Part shown: piece by piece, positions 1 to 6,114 of the stretch
How the letters are laid out: the number at the start of each line of letters is the position of its first letter
Numbering within the stretch: position 1 is the stretch's first letter
Source of the DNA: DASSBG01 sp965651365
Lineage (GTDB): Bacteria > Pseudomonadota > Gammaproteobacteria > Xanthomonadales > Rhodanobacteraceae
Direction: 5' to 3'
NCBI GenBank assembly: GCA_965651365.1
Contig: CBFGSA010000132.1
Coordinates: 1-7,043, forward strand
DNA length: 7,043 nucleotides
The notes under the pieces: model-generated
The model's database searches: none
What the model was told of the DNA's origin: nothing
Seen by the model: only the letters and a program-made list of their open reading frames with translations
Program-made: the position numbers and the translations under genes

Positions 1-30
1 GGCCGGGTGCAGCGTGCACCTCCGCCACTC

Positions 31-75
31 CGTCACCCTGGGGCCGAGCGCAGCGAGGAACCCGGGGTCCATTTT
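31..75 (+). repeat. REP-like palindrome, subtype A (single copy)
   Basis: An imperfect hairpin lies 19 nt downstream of the YIP1 stop codon. The stem pairs ACCCTGGG (35-42) with CCCGGGGT (61-68) with one G-T wobble. The loop contains GAGCGCAGCGAG (46-57). Flanks CGTC on the left and CCATTTT on the right are shared with the hairpin at 6026-6065. It is one of five family members in this window. No partner of the other subtype is seen nearby; one could lie left of the window. The T-run at 72-76 follows the hairpin on the plus strand, so it could also stop plus-strand transcripts entering from the left. Confidence 0.75.
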
Positions 76-93
76 TCTTGTTCGGGCGGCCAG

Positions 94-1359
94 CTACTTG
101 CTGACGCCCGAATCCTTCAGCTTCTCCAGTTTGTTCAGGTCGACGCTGGCGACGGCGCGCTTGAGGTCATCGAAGCTGTCCGCGTTGCCGTTGGCTTCGA
201 CCTTGAAGCGCTCGCCGATCACGACCGAGAACTTGCCGCGTTTGCTCTTGTCGTTCCACTTTTCCTCGATCATCTGGCCGTCCTTGAGGTAGCGTCGCTC
301 GAAGCCGTCGGCGGTCTGTTTCTCCGACTCCTGGGCGAACATGCCGGCCATGCCGAGGAAGCCCTTGGCGCCACCGGCATCGACGATTTCAAGCGACAGG
401 TTCTGCTGCGGATCGGCGCCCGCCGCGCTGCTGTAGCGGGCCGTGGCCTGGGCAATCTGCATGCCCATGGCCTTGTTGCGCTCGGCTGAAATGCTGCTGC
501 GCCCAAGGCCGTTGACGGTCTCGGGCAGGAAGGATTTGAGCTGGTCGGTGGACAGGGCCTCGACCGGTCCCTTGCTGCCGGACATCGCGGCCATCATGGT
601 ACCCAGGGCTTCGCCGGCCGCCTTGTCGTCGCCCGATTTTTTCGCCGCTTCCATTTTCTTGCCGGCTTCCTGCATGCGCTCGGACATGGCCTGCAGCTTG
701 CCCAGGCGGCTGTCCTTGTCGAAGGTGACAGTGTCCGAGCTCGACGAGCCGAACATCCCGCCGGCGGCGTGACCGCCGCTGGCAAAGATGCTGCCGACGA
801 TCAGCAGGCCCAGAAGCCACGACAGCACGATGGTGATGATCACCGTCACAGCGGTGTAGCCGCCGGACTTTTCCTTCGGGCAGTGCATCGTTGCAGGCAG
901 GCCCAGATACAGCAGGTAGATGCCGTAAATGCCGCCGGCAATCGCGATCAGCCAGCCCAGCCACGGGATGATGGCCCCGATGCCGGCCACCCAGGCGGCG
1001 GTGTAGGAATAGGCCACGGCCTTGAGGGCCTGGACCTGGTTTTTCTGGCCGTCGAAGGTCTTGGCCAGGGCGTTCACGATCAGGGCCACGATGTAGACCA
1101 CCGCCAGCGCGATCAACCAGGTGAGGATCATGCGGCCGATCCCGGCGCCGATGCCGGTGCGTGCATGCACACCGAAGGCGCCGTAGCCGATCAGGCTGCC
1201 CTTGATGAACTGGAAGATCGGCGGAATCGCCGCCAGCCAGATGATGTAGTTCTTGTACAGCGCGCCAACGCTGGTGGTCTCGCCGGCAATCACCGGCCAT
1301 TCGGTCTTGGGTTTGGTCAGGATGGCCATCACGCGGGCCACGAGCTTGCTGAAATCCAT
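94..1359 (-). CDS. YIP1-family membrane protein with long soluble C-terminal region
   Basis: The product is 421 aa. The N-terminal half (about residues 1-195) resembles the Yip1 domain: a short amphipathic start (MDFSKLVARVMAILTKP) followed by about five hydrophobic segments near residues 37-58, 78-98, 119-133, 134-157 and 169-193. The family is integral to membranes and its bacterial role is poorly defined. The second half (about 210-421) is hydrophilic, begins with a Lys/Glu/Ala-rich probable helix (220-255) and ends in a mixed charged region with no domain I can name. If the N-terminus is cytoplasmic, five segments would put this tail in the periplasm, but the segment count is uncertain. 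The start is supported by AGGGGAGT (1366-1373) seven bases ahead of the ATG. The gene is alone on this strand and divergent from the LPS operon, so a shared role is not indicated. The family call is confident; the function is unknown. Confidence 0.85.
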   Translation of the reverse strand: MDFSKLVARVMAILTKPKTEWPVIAGETTSVGALYKNYIIWLAAIPPIFQFIKGSLIGYGAFGVHARTGIGAGIGRMILTWLIALAVVYIVALIVNALAKTFDGQKNQVQALKAVAYSYTAAWVAGIGAIIPWLGWLIAIAGGIYGIYLLYLGLPATMHCPKEKSGGYTAVTVIITIVLSWLLGLLIVGSIFASGGHAAGGMFGSSSSDTVTFDKDSRLGKLQAMSERMQEAGKKMEAAKKSGDDKAAGEALGTMMAAMSGSKGPVEALSTDQLKSFLPETVNGLGRSSISAERNKAMGMQIAQATARYSSAAGADPQQNLSLEIVDAGGAKGFLGMAGMFAQESEKQTADGFERRYLKDGQMIEEKWNDKSKRGKFSVVIGERFKVEANGNADSFDDLKRAVASVDLNKLEKLKDSGVSK

Positions 1360-1540
1360 GGTCGTACTCCCCTATCAGGTCAGGTTTCGCCGACTTTACG
1401 CCGGCAACGGCCACGCACTCCTTCAGGTACTTCAAGGCAGTCAGGCGTGTGCTGATATATTAGGCGTTTGCTGCGCGGAAATTGTAAAAATGGTGTCCAT
1501 GCGACAATCGGAGCTGATCCCGTAGTGGACGAGACCTGCC
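1360..1540. promoter_or_regulatory. Divergent intergenic region with AT-rich core
   Basis: This 181-bp gap separates two genes transcribed away from each other, so promoters in both directions are expected. The only AT-rich stretch in the area is about 1453-1491. On the minus strand TACAAT (1481-1486) resembles a -10 box, with TTGTCG 15 bp upstream as a weak -35; it would serve the YIP1 gene with a leader of roughly 115 nt. On the plus strand TATATT (1456-1461) is a possible -10 for the glycosyltransferase operon, without a convincing -35. No longer repeats or RNA genes are seen here. The role is likely from gene layout; the individual boxes are weak. Confidence 0.4.
1366..1373 (-). promoter_or_regulatory. 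Ribosome binding site of the YIP1 gene
   Basis: On the minus strand the sequence AGGGGAGT precedes the ATG at 1359 by seven bases. It is a good purine-rich Shine-Dalgarno match and fixes this start over any upstream in-frame option. Confidence 0.7.
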
Positions 1541-2692
1541 ATGACCGGCGATGAGCCGCAGCCTGCCGAGGCGAGTGCGGAAAGCGGCCCTGCGCGCGGC
1601 CTGACCGTGATGCAACTGCTGCCGGCGCTGGAAAGCGGTGGCGCCGAGCGCTCGGCCGTGGAAATCGCGCGCGCCCTGGTTGCGGCAGGCCATCGTTCGC
1701 TGGTGGTGTCGGCCGGTGGACGCATGGTGGCCCAGCTCGAAGACGAGGGCAGCGAGCACATCACGCTGGACATCGGTCGCAAGTCACCTGCCTCCTTGGC
1801 CAAAATCCTGCCGTTGCGGCACTTGATCAGCGCGCACGGGGTCAACATCGTGCATGCACGCTCGCGCCTGCCGGCCTGGCTGGCACGGGCGGCGATCCGG
1901 GGCACCGGCGCACACTTCGTCACCACCATGCACGGACTCAACTCGCCCGGCCGCTATTCGGCCATCATGTTGCGCGGCGAGCGCGTGATCCTGGTGTCGC
2001 ACGCGGTGCGCGACTTCGTGCTCAGTCATTATCCGTGGGTCGACCAGTCGCGGCTGGTGGTGATTCCGCGTGGTGTCGATCCGGACGAGTTTCCCTATGG
2101 TTACGCACCGGAACCGGAGTGGGTGTCGCGCTTTGAAGCCGAATATCCCACCTTGCGTGGCACGCCGCTGCTGACCCTGCCCGGACGCGGCACGCGCCTG
2201 AAAGGCCATGCCGATGCGATTGGCCTGCATGCCGACCTCAAGTCCCGCGGCATCGACACGCGTTTGCTGCTGCTGGGCATTGTCGAGCCGGGGCGCGAGG
2301 CCTACGTCGAGGAGATGCGGAAACTTGCGGCCAGCCGCGAGGTGACCGACACGGTGGTGTTCTCGCCCCAGCGCAAGGACGTGCGCGAGGTGCTGGCGCA
2401 TTCGGCCCTGGTGCTGCAACTGTCGAACTATCCCGAGTCCTTTGGCCGCACGGTGATCGAGGCTCTGGCGCTGTGCCGGCCGGTGCTGGGTTATGCCCAT
2501 GGTGGTGTTGGCGCGCTGCTGGCCGAGCTGTATCCGGCCGGCCGGGTGCAGCCGGGCAATGCCGAGCGCCTGGTCGAACGCGCCGCCGAACTGCTGCGTT
2601 TGGCACCGCCGATTCCGCCGCTCAAGGACTACACGCTGGAAGTGATGCAGCGATCGGTGCTCGAGGTGTACCGGGAACTGGCCGGCGCATGA
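1541..2692 (+). CDS. Glycosyltransferase family 4 protein (probable LPS core sugar transferase)
   Basis: The product is 383 aa, typical for GT4 (GT-B fold) enzymes that transfer a sugar from a nucleotide-sugar donor with retention of configuration. The N-terminal acceptor domain starts with VMQLLPALESGGAERS (residues 23-38), which holds the glycine-rich GGAE turn common in this family, followed by HARSRLPAW (105-113). The C-terminal donor domain has GRGTRLKGH (215-223) with the basic residues expected to hold the donor phosphates, and the EX7E motif E299...E307 within PESFGRTVIEAL. There is no signal peptide, so it acts in the cytoplasm or at the inner membrane face. The first 20 residues are a hydrophilic extension; an alternative start at 1610 would remove it, but neither start has a strong ribosome binding site. 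It heads a three-gene overlapping operon. Donor and acceptor sugars cannot be read from sequence. Confidence 0.9.
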   Translation: MTGDEPQPAEASAESGPARGLTVMQLLPALESGGAERSAVEIARALVAAGHRSLVVSAGGRMVAQLEDEGSEHITLDIGRKSPASLAKILPLRHLISAHGVNIVHARSRLPAWLARAAIRGTGAHFVTTMHGLNSPGRYSAIMLRGERVILVSHAVRDFVLSHYPWVDQSRLVVIPRGVDPDEFPYGYAPEPEWVSRFEAEYPTLRGTPLLTLPGRGTRLKGHADAIGLHADLKSRGIDTRLLLLGIVEPGREAYVEEMRKLAASREVTDTVVFSPQRKDVREVLAHSALVLQLSNYPESFGRTVIEALALCRPVLGYAHGGVGALLAELYPAGRVQPGNAERLVERAAELLRLAPPIPPLKDYTLEVMQRSVLEVYRELAGA

Positions 2693-3960
2693 CGATGATG
2701 CCTCGCGGCAACCGCGACTGGCTGGCCCTGCTGCCCTTGCTGCTGGTGCCGCTGCTGCTGCCGCTGGGCCGTGCCTCGGAGCTGGGCACGCTGATCGGAC
2801 TGGCGGCCGGATTGTGGCTGGCGGTGCGGTACTGGCCACAGGTGTCCGGCATGCGTTCGCTGCACCTGTTCGCGCTGCTGTTTGCCTGTTATGTCGGCGC
2901 GGCGCTGATTTCACTGCCCGGCGCAATCGATCCAGGCCGGAGCTGGAGCAGTTTTGCCGGCTTCTGGCGTTTTCTGCCCTTCGGCGTGTATGTGTGCTGG
3001 GTGCTGGCGCCAGAACGCCGAGTGGACACGGTTTACGTGTTGCTGGCGGCATTGGTGGCGCTGTGGGCGCTGGATGCCTGGGTGCAGATTGGCACGGGCT
3101 GGAGCCTGGGCGGTGCGGCCGATGCGAGGCGCATCAGCGGCGTGTTCGGTGCCGACAATCTCAAGCTGGGGCCGATGCTGGCGCTGTTGTCGCCGGTTCT
3201 GCTGCGGGTCGCGCGCAGGCGCTGGGGCTGGCGCGGCGTGGTGGCCGGCTTCGTGCTGTTGCTGGGACCGATCATCATGGCCGGCGCGCGCCAGGCCTGG
3301 CTTGAATTTGCTCTGGTCGGGTTGGCCTTTGCCTGGCAACTTGGCGCCACGCCGCTGCGCCGCCTGGCCTGGCTGGGCGGTGCGGCCGTGCTGGCGCTGG
3401 CCGTGCTGCTTGCAGGTGTTCATCAATCGCCCGGCTTTGCTCAGCGTATCGAGCGCAGCGCGCAGGCACTGCAGGGCAACGAGCACGGGCTCGACTGGGC
3501 CTTGAGCGGGCGGCTGGCGATCTGGGGCACGGCCGGACGCATGATCGCGGCGCACCCGGTCAACGGCGTCGGTGTGCGCGACTTCCGCTTTGCCTATCCG
3601 GAGTACGCGCGGCCCGATGACCCGTTCATAGCCGGCCAGTCCTGCGGCCCGGGCGAAGGCGCCTGCCATCCGCACCAGTGGCTGCTGGAGGTGGCGGCCA
3701 GCACCGGACTTGTGGGTCTGCTGCTGTGGCTGCTCGGAATTGCCGTGGCACTGCGCGCGTGGTGGCGGGCCAGTCACGCGGCACGCCAGCGTGCCTGGCC
3801 GCTGAGCCTGGCGCTCGGCGTGTCGCTGTTTCCGCTCAACACGCATCTGGCCTTCTATTCGGCCTGGTGGGGGCTGGTGTTCTGGTGGCTGCTGGCGCTG
3901 TGGTGCGCGGTGCTGCTGGCCGGTGACGACAAGGCGGAGGCGCGCGATGCCCCGGCGTGA
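2689..3960 (+). CDS. O-antigen ligase family protein (Wzy_C/WaaL-like)
   Basis: The product is 423 aa and strongly hydrophobic with about ten to twelve membrane segments, as expected for the WaaL/Wzy superfamily. These inner-membrane enzymes move a lipid-linked glycan to an acceptor (lipid A-core for WaaL) on the periplasmic side. Family hallmarks are GARQAWLEF (199-207), whose Arg matches the conserved catalytic-region Arg; SGRLAIW (273-279); and a large loop carrying NGVGVRDFRFAYPEY (292-306) and HPHQWLLEVAASTGLVG (327-343), with the conserved His residues. The ATG at 2689 overlaps the preceding stop as ATGA, indicating translational coupling; further in-frame ATGs at 2695 and 2698 are possible. 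A much earlier in-frame ATG at 2473 is rejected because it would overlap the glycosyltransferase by over 200 bases. Ligase is favoured over Wzy polymerase from the core-biosynthesis neighbours, but the two are hard to separate by sequence. Confidence 0.88.
   Translation: MTMMPRGNRDWLALLPLLLVPLLLPLGRASELGTLIGLAAGLWLAVRYWPQVSGMRSLHLFALLFACYVGAALISLPGAIDPGRSWSSFAGFWRFLPFGVYVCWVLAPERRVDTVYVLLAALVALWALDAWVQIGTGWSLGGAADARRISGVFGADNLKLGPMLALLSPVLLRVARRRWGWRGVVAGFVLLLGPIIMAGARQAWLEFALVGLAFAWQLGATPLRRLAWLGGAAVLALAVLLAGVHQSPGFAQRIERSAQALQGNEHGLDWALSGRLAIWGTAGRMIAAHPVNGVGVRDFRFAYPEYARPDDPFIAGQSCGPGEGACHPHQWLLEVAASTGLVGLLLWLLGIAVALRAWWRASHAARQRAWPLSLALGVSLFPLNTHLAFYSAWWGLVFWWLLALWCAVLLAGDDKAEARDAPA
3931..3940 (+). 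promoter_or_regulatory. Ribosome binding site deciding the GT2 start
   Basis: The purine-rich AAGGCGGAGG ends six bases ahead of the ATG at 3947, inside the end of the ligase gene. It supports ATG 3947 over the in-frame GTG at 3923, which would place this site within the coding region. Confidence 0.65.
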
Positions 3961-4732
3961 ACCGTTGTCGGTGGTGCTGATCACCTTCAACAATGCCGAC
4001 ACCCTGGAGCGCTGCCTGACCGCGGTCGACTGGGCCGAGGAGATCGTCGTGCTGGACTCGGGTTCGAGCGACGATACCCTCGCCATCGCCCGCCGCCACG
4101 GCGCGCGTGTGGCAACCCGTGCCTTCGACGACTACGGCCCGCAAAAGCAGCGCGCCATCGACATGGCAAGCCACGACTGGATCCTGAACCTCGATGCTGA
4201 CGAAATCCTGTCGCCGGGCACGCGCGAGGTGATCGAGCGGGCACTGGTCGAACCCGGGGTGGCGGGATTTCGCCTGCCGCGGCGCGAGCGCATGTTCTGG
4301 ACCGTGCAGCACCGCTTGAGCCGCCGCAACGGCCACCTGCGCCTGTTCGACCGCCGTCACGGGCGCATGAATGGCGTGGAGGTGCATGCCGCGGTCGAGG
4401 TGGACGGGCCGGTGCGCACCTTGCGCCGGGCCGACTTCGTCAATGACGGCGATGCCGACATCGCCACCCGTGTCGACAAGATCAACCGCTACTCCAGCGG
4501 CCTGGTGGCCAACAAGCTGCGCCGCCGCCAGCGCTTCACCGGCCTTCGCATGGTGCTGTATCCGCCCGTGTTCTTCCTGCGCCAGTACCTCGGCAAACGC
4601 TACTTCTTGAATGGCTGGGCCGGATTCATTGCCAGTGTGACGGGGGCGTTCTACGTGTTCCTGAAGTATGCCAAGCTGCATGAGGCGAGGCGTGGGTCGC
4701 GGGACTCGGGACTCGGGACCCGGGACTCGTAA
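3947..4732 (+). CDS. Glycosyltransferase family 2 protein, KdtX/WaaE-like (LPS core)
   Basis: The product is 261 aa, a GT-A fold inverting glycosyltransferase. The order of motifs matches the KdtX/WaaE group: SVVLITFNN (8-16), WAEEIVVLDSGSSDDT (29-44) with the nucleotide-binding Asp, DDYGPQKQRA (61-70), DWILNLDADE (77-86) with the metal-binding DXD, and RVDKINRYSS (175-184). WaaE enzymes add a glucose to the inner-core heptose; the sugar used here cannot be read. A hydrophobic stretch near 200-240 (YPPVFFLRQYL, GFIASVTGAFYVFL) probably sits on the membrane. The gene overlaps the ligase by 14 nt, making it the third operon member. The family-like part ends near YAKLHEAR (241-248). The last dozen residues, including RDSGLGTRDS, are encoded by the tandem heptamer repeat at 4701-4729, and the stop follows it at once, so the natural end appears to have been replaced or extended by the repeat. 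Confidence 0.92.
   Translation: MPRREPLSVVLITFNNADTLERCLTAVDWAEEIVVLDSGSSDDTLAIARRHGARVATRAFDDYGPQKQRAIDMASHDWILNLDADEILSPGTREVIERALVEPGVAGFRLPRRERMFWTVQHRLSRRNGHLRLFDRRHGRMNGVEVHAAVEVDGPVRTLRRADFVNDGDADIATRVDKINRYSSGLVANKLRRRQRFTGLRMVLYPPVFFLRQYLGKRYFLNGWAGFIASVTGAFYVFLKYAKLHEARRGSRDSGLGTRDS
4701..4729 (+). repeat. Heptamer tandem repeat (GGGACTC)x4, left arm of a long inverted repeat
   Basis: Four head-to-tail 7-bp units at 4701-4707, 4708-4714, 4715-4721 and 4722-4728 are followed by G. The third unit is GGGACCC, a single T-to-C change at 4720. The array lies entirely inside the 3' end of the GT2 coding sequence and is immediately followed by its TAA stop. It is the reverse complement, with that one mismatch, of 4959-4987. 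Confidence 0.92.
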
Positions 4733-4757
4733 CAGGTTCGGAGTGCCGGAATCAAAG

Positions 4758-4798
4758 CGTCATTCTGGACGGCGCGCAGCGGCGATCCAGAATCCACT
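4758..4798 (+). repeat. REP-like palindrome, subtype B, left half of pair 1
   Basis: The stem pairs ATTCTGGA (4762-4769) perfectly with TCCAGAAT (4786-4793), around a GC-rich loop with CGCGCAGCG. Outer flanks are CGTC on the left and CCACT on the right. The subtype B loop begins CGGCGCGCAGCG and recurs on the other strand at 6115-6155. It faces the subtype A unit at 4825-4863 in inverted orientation. Confidence 0.85.
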
Positions 4799-4824
4799 CG
4801 TTTGCATGGAGCGCAACGCGACCA

Positions 4825-4863
4825 AGTGGATTCCGGGTTCCGCTTCGCGGCCCCGGAATGACG
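4825..4863 (-). repeat. REP-like palindrome, subtype A, right half of pair 1
   Basis: The stem pairs ATTCCGGG (4830-4837) perfectly with CCCGGAAT (4852-4859); an inner stem pairs CCGC (4840-4843) with GCGG (4847-4850) over TTC. Read on the minus strand it matches the units at 31-75 and 6026-6065 (GGGGCCG ... GGAACCCGG). Its outer GAATGACG (4856-4863) and inner AGTGGATT (4825-4832) are reverse complements of 4758-4765 and 4791-4798, so the pair forms a nested, BIME-like double hairpin. Confidence 0.85.
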
Positions 4864-4878
4864 ATTGCGAGTCGCAGC

Positions 4879-4903
4879 TTGGGTTGAGCGCAGCGAGACC
4901 CAA
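4879..4903. repeat. Third palindrome in the convergent intergenic region
   Basis: TTGGGT (4879-4884) pairs with ACCCAA (4898-4903). The loop region carries GAGCGCAGCGAG (4886-4897), identical over 12 bases to the loop of the hairpin at 31-75 although the stems differ. The wider stretch 4864-4958 holds no gene that I can support. Confidence 0.65.
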
Positions 4904-4950
4904 CACAAGCGAATCGGGCTCGGAATGTCCCTTGGTAACCAATTTGCCAC

Positions 4951-5913
4951 CTACTTGTCGAGTCCCGAGTCCCGAGTCCCGAGTCCCGCCTCATACAAGG
5001 ACGCCTCGCCCTCCGGCCGCGTCTTGAACCGCTTGTGCGCCCACAGATACTGCGCCGGCGCGGCCCGCACCATGCGCTCGATTTCGGCGTTGACGCGGCT
5101 GGTGTCGGCGACGACATCGGTGCCGGGGAAGTTCTCCAGTGGTGCGCCAATGCGGATCGCATAGCCGCCATCGTCCAGGCGCTGGTGGAAGAACGGCAGC
5201 ACCGCCGCACCGGACAGGCGTGCCAGGTGATGGGTGGCGGTGATGGTGGCGGCCTCGATGCCGAAGAAGGGCGCGAACACGTGGCCCTTGCCGCGCATGT
5301 CCTGATCCGGTGCGTACCACAGCACGCCGCCGCGCTTGAGATAGCGCACGCTGCCCAGCGTGTCGTTCTTGGTGAACATGGCCCGCGCATAACCGAGCCG
5401 CGCGCGCAGCACCGCCCACTCGAACACCGCGCTGTCCATTTCGCGGTACATGCCGGCGATCGGCAGATGCCGTGACACCAGCCGCGCGCACAATTCCAGA
5501 TGCGAGAAATGCGCGCCGACCAGCAGGCCGCCGCGACCTTGTTCGGCGAGTTCGCGCAAATGCTCAAGTCCCTCGATCGTCAGCGGTATGCGGCCCATGG
5601 CGCGGTCGCTGCCCATCCAGCCCAGGCTGAACTCGGCCAGCATCAGGCCCAGATCGCGCATGTTGGCAGCCAGCAGCTCGGCGCTTGCCCTGGCATCGAG
5701 CTCCGGAAAACACAGTTCGATATTGCGCGCGGCGATGCGTCGCCGCGATGTCGGCAGCCGTCCCAGCAGGCGGCCGAAACCAGACGCCATGGCCATCAGG
5801 GCACGTCGTGGCAGCCGCGCCAACAGCCACACCACGCCCAACCCCAGCCAGGCGGGCCAGTGTTGCGGCGCCAGCAGGCGGCGTGGCAATGCTGGAGGGG
5901 AAGAGTCGGACAT
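4951..5913 (-). CDS. LpxL/HtrB-family lipid A acyltransferase (lysophospholipid acyltransferase family)
   Basis: The product is 320 aa, within the usual 290-330 of LpxL/LpxM-type enzymes, which transfer an acyl chain onto lipid A precursors at the inner membrane. An N-terminal hydrophobic segment (about 20-33) would anchor it. The catalytic HX4E motif is HFSHLE (135-140). YREMDS (156-161), YAPDQDMRGKGHVFAPFFG (200-218) and the closing WAHKRFKTRPEGE (291-303) are all family signatures. The start at 5913 (MSDSSPP) is chosen over an in-frame ATG at 6030 because the extra 39 residues come from a palindromic repeat and non-coding-like DNA. The ribosome binding site is weak. The normal family end is near EASLY (303-307); the tail AGLGTRDSGLDK is encoded by the heptamer array at 4959-4987. 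It is convergent with the LPS operon and fits its theme. Which position and acyl chain it uses cannot be told. Confidence 0.92.
   Translation of the reverse strand: MSDSSPPALPRRLLAPQHWPAWLGLGVVWLLARLPRRALMAMASGFGRLLGRLPTSRRRIAARNIELCFPELDARASAELLAANMRDLGLMLAEFSLGWMGSDRAMGRIPLTIEGLEHLRELAEQGRGGLLVGAHFSHLELCARLVSRHLPIAGMYREMDSAVFEWAVLRARLGYARAMFTKNDTLGSVRYLKRGGVLWYAPDQDMRGKGHVFAPFFGIEAATITATHHLARLSGAAVLPFFHQRLDDGGYAIRIGAPLENFPGTDVVADTSRVNAEIERMVRAAPAQYLWAHKRFKTRPEGEASLYEAGLGTRDSGLDK
4959..4987 (-). repeat. Heptamer tandem repeat (GAGTCCC)x4 on plus, right arm of the long inverted repeat
   Basis: Four perfect units at 4960-4966, 4967-4973, 4974-4980 and 4981-4987 are preceded by C at 4959. The array is inside the 3' end of the acyltransferase gene, ending five bases before its TAG. 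Together with 4701-4729, and two extra pairs outside (4699-4700 with 4988-4989), it gives a 31-position stem with one mismatch enclosing about 229 bp. Confidence 0.92.
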
Positions 5914-5921
5914 GAACCGGG

Positions 5922-5927
5922 ATTGTA
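5922..5927 (-). promoter_or_regulatory. Possible -10 box for the acyltransferase gene
   Basis: On the minus strand TACAAT ends eight bases before the ATG at 5913, so a start 6-8 nt downstream would yield an almost leaderless mRNA. That fits the lack of a clear ribosome binding site. No good -35 hexamer is seen at 16-18 bp spacing, so the call is tentative. Confidence 0.3.
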
Positions 5928-6025
5928 GCCAAACGACTGCGGACGCACTCCATGCGGACAACTTGAAGTGTTTGAAATCGGCGCATGTGTTAACGGCATC
6001 CTGTGCGGCACGGGATCGGGCGTTT

Positions 6026-6065
6026 GTCATCCTGGGGCCGCCGCAGGCGGAACCCGGGATCCATT
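6026..6065 (+). repeat. REP-like palindrome, subtype A, left half of pair 2
   Basis: The stem pairs ATCCTGGG (6029-6036) with CCCGGGAT (6053-6060) with one wobble; an inner stem pairs CCGCC (6038-6042) with GGCGG (6046-6050) over GCA. The right flank CCATTTT matches the unit at 31-75. GTCATCCTGG (6026-6035) and GGGATCCATT (6056-6065) are exact reverse complements of 6145-6154 and 6115-6124. Confidence 0.85.
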
Positions 6066-6114
6066 TTCAGAGAGTTTGGCGAGAGCGGTTGTGCGGAGAC
6101 TTCCTTGCGATCTC

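Noticed and set aside
31..76. Rho-independent terminator for the YIP1 gene
   Set aside because: The T-run follows the hairpin on the plus strand, the wrong direction for a minus-strand gene; the hairpin belongs to a repeat family seen elsewhere in the window.
389..1435. Long minus-strand reading frame overlapping the YIP1 gene (348 aa)
   Set aside because: It is a shifted-frame shadow of a gene with clear membrane segments; its product is rich in Arg, His and Gly and has no motifs, as expected for out-of-frame GC-rich DNA.
769..1455. Plus-strand frame antisense to the YIP1 gene (228 aa)
   Set aside because: Low-complexity composition rich in His, Asp, Gly and Gln, no domain, and fully antisense to a well-supported gene.
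3923..3946. GTG start at 3923 for the GT2 gene
   Set aside because: The ATG at 3947 has a good ribosome binding site at 3931-3940 and begins just before the first conserved strand.
1784..4681. Several long minus-strand frames (1784-3052, 2911-4086, 3836-4681) antisense to the LPS operon
   Set aside because: They mirror genes with strong family motifs on the plus strand, and their own products are Arg/Gln/Ala/Pro-rich without recognisable features.
4701..4987. CRISPR array
   Set aside because: The repeats are 7-bp direct units without spacers and inverted hairpins of two types; this is not a repeat-spacer pattern and no cas gene is present.
5914..6030. Upstream start (6030) for the acyltransferase
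   Set aside because: The ATG lies inside the hairpin at 6026-6065 and the added 39 residues look like translated intergenic DNA; the family N-terminus fits the start at 5913.
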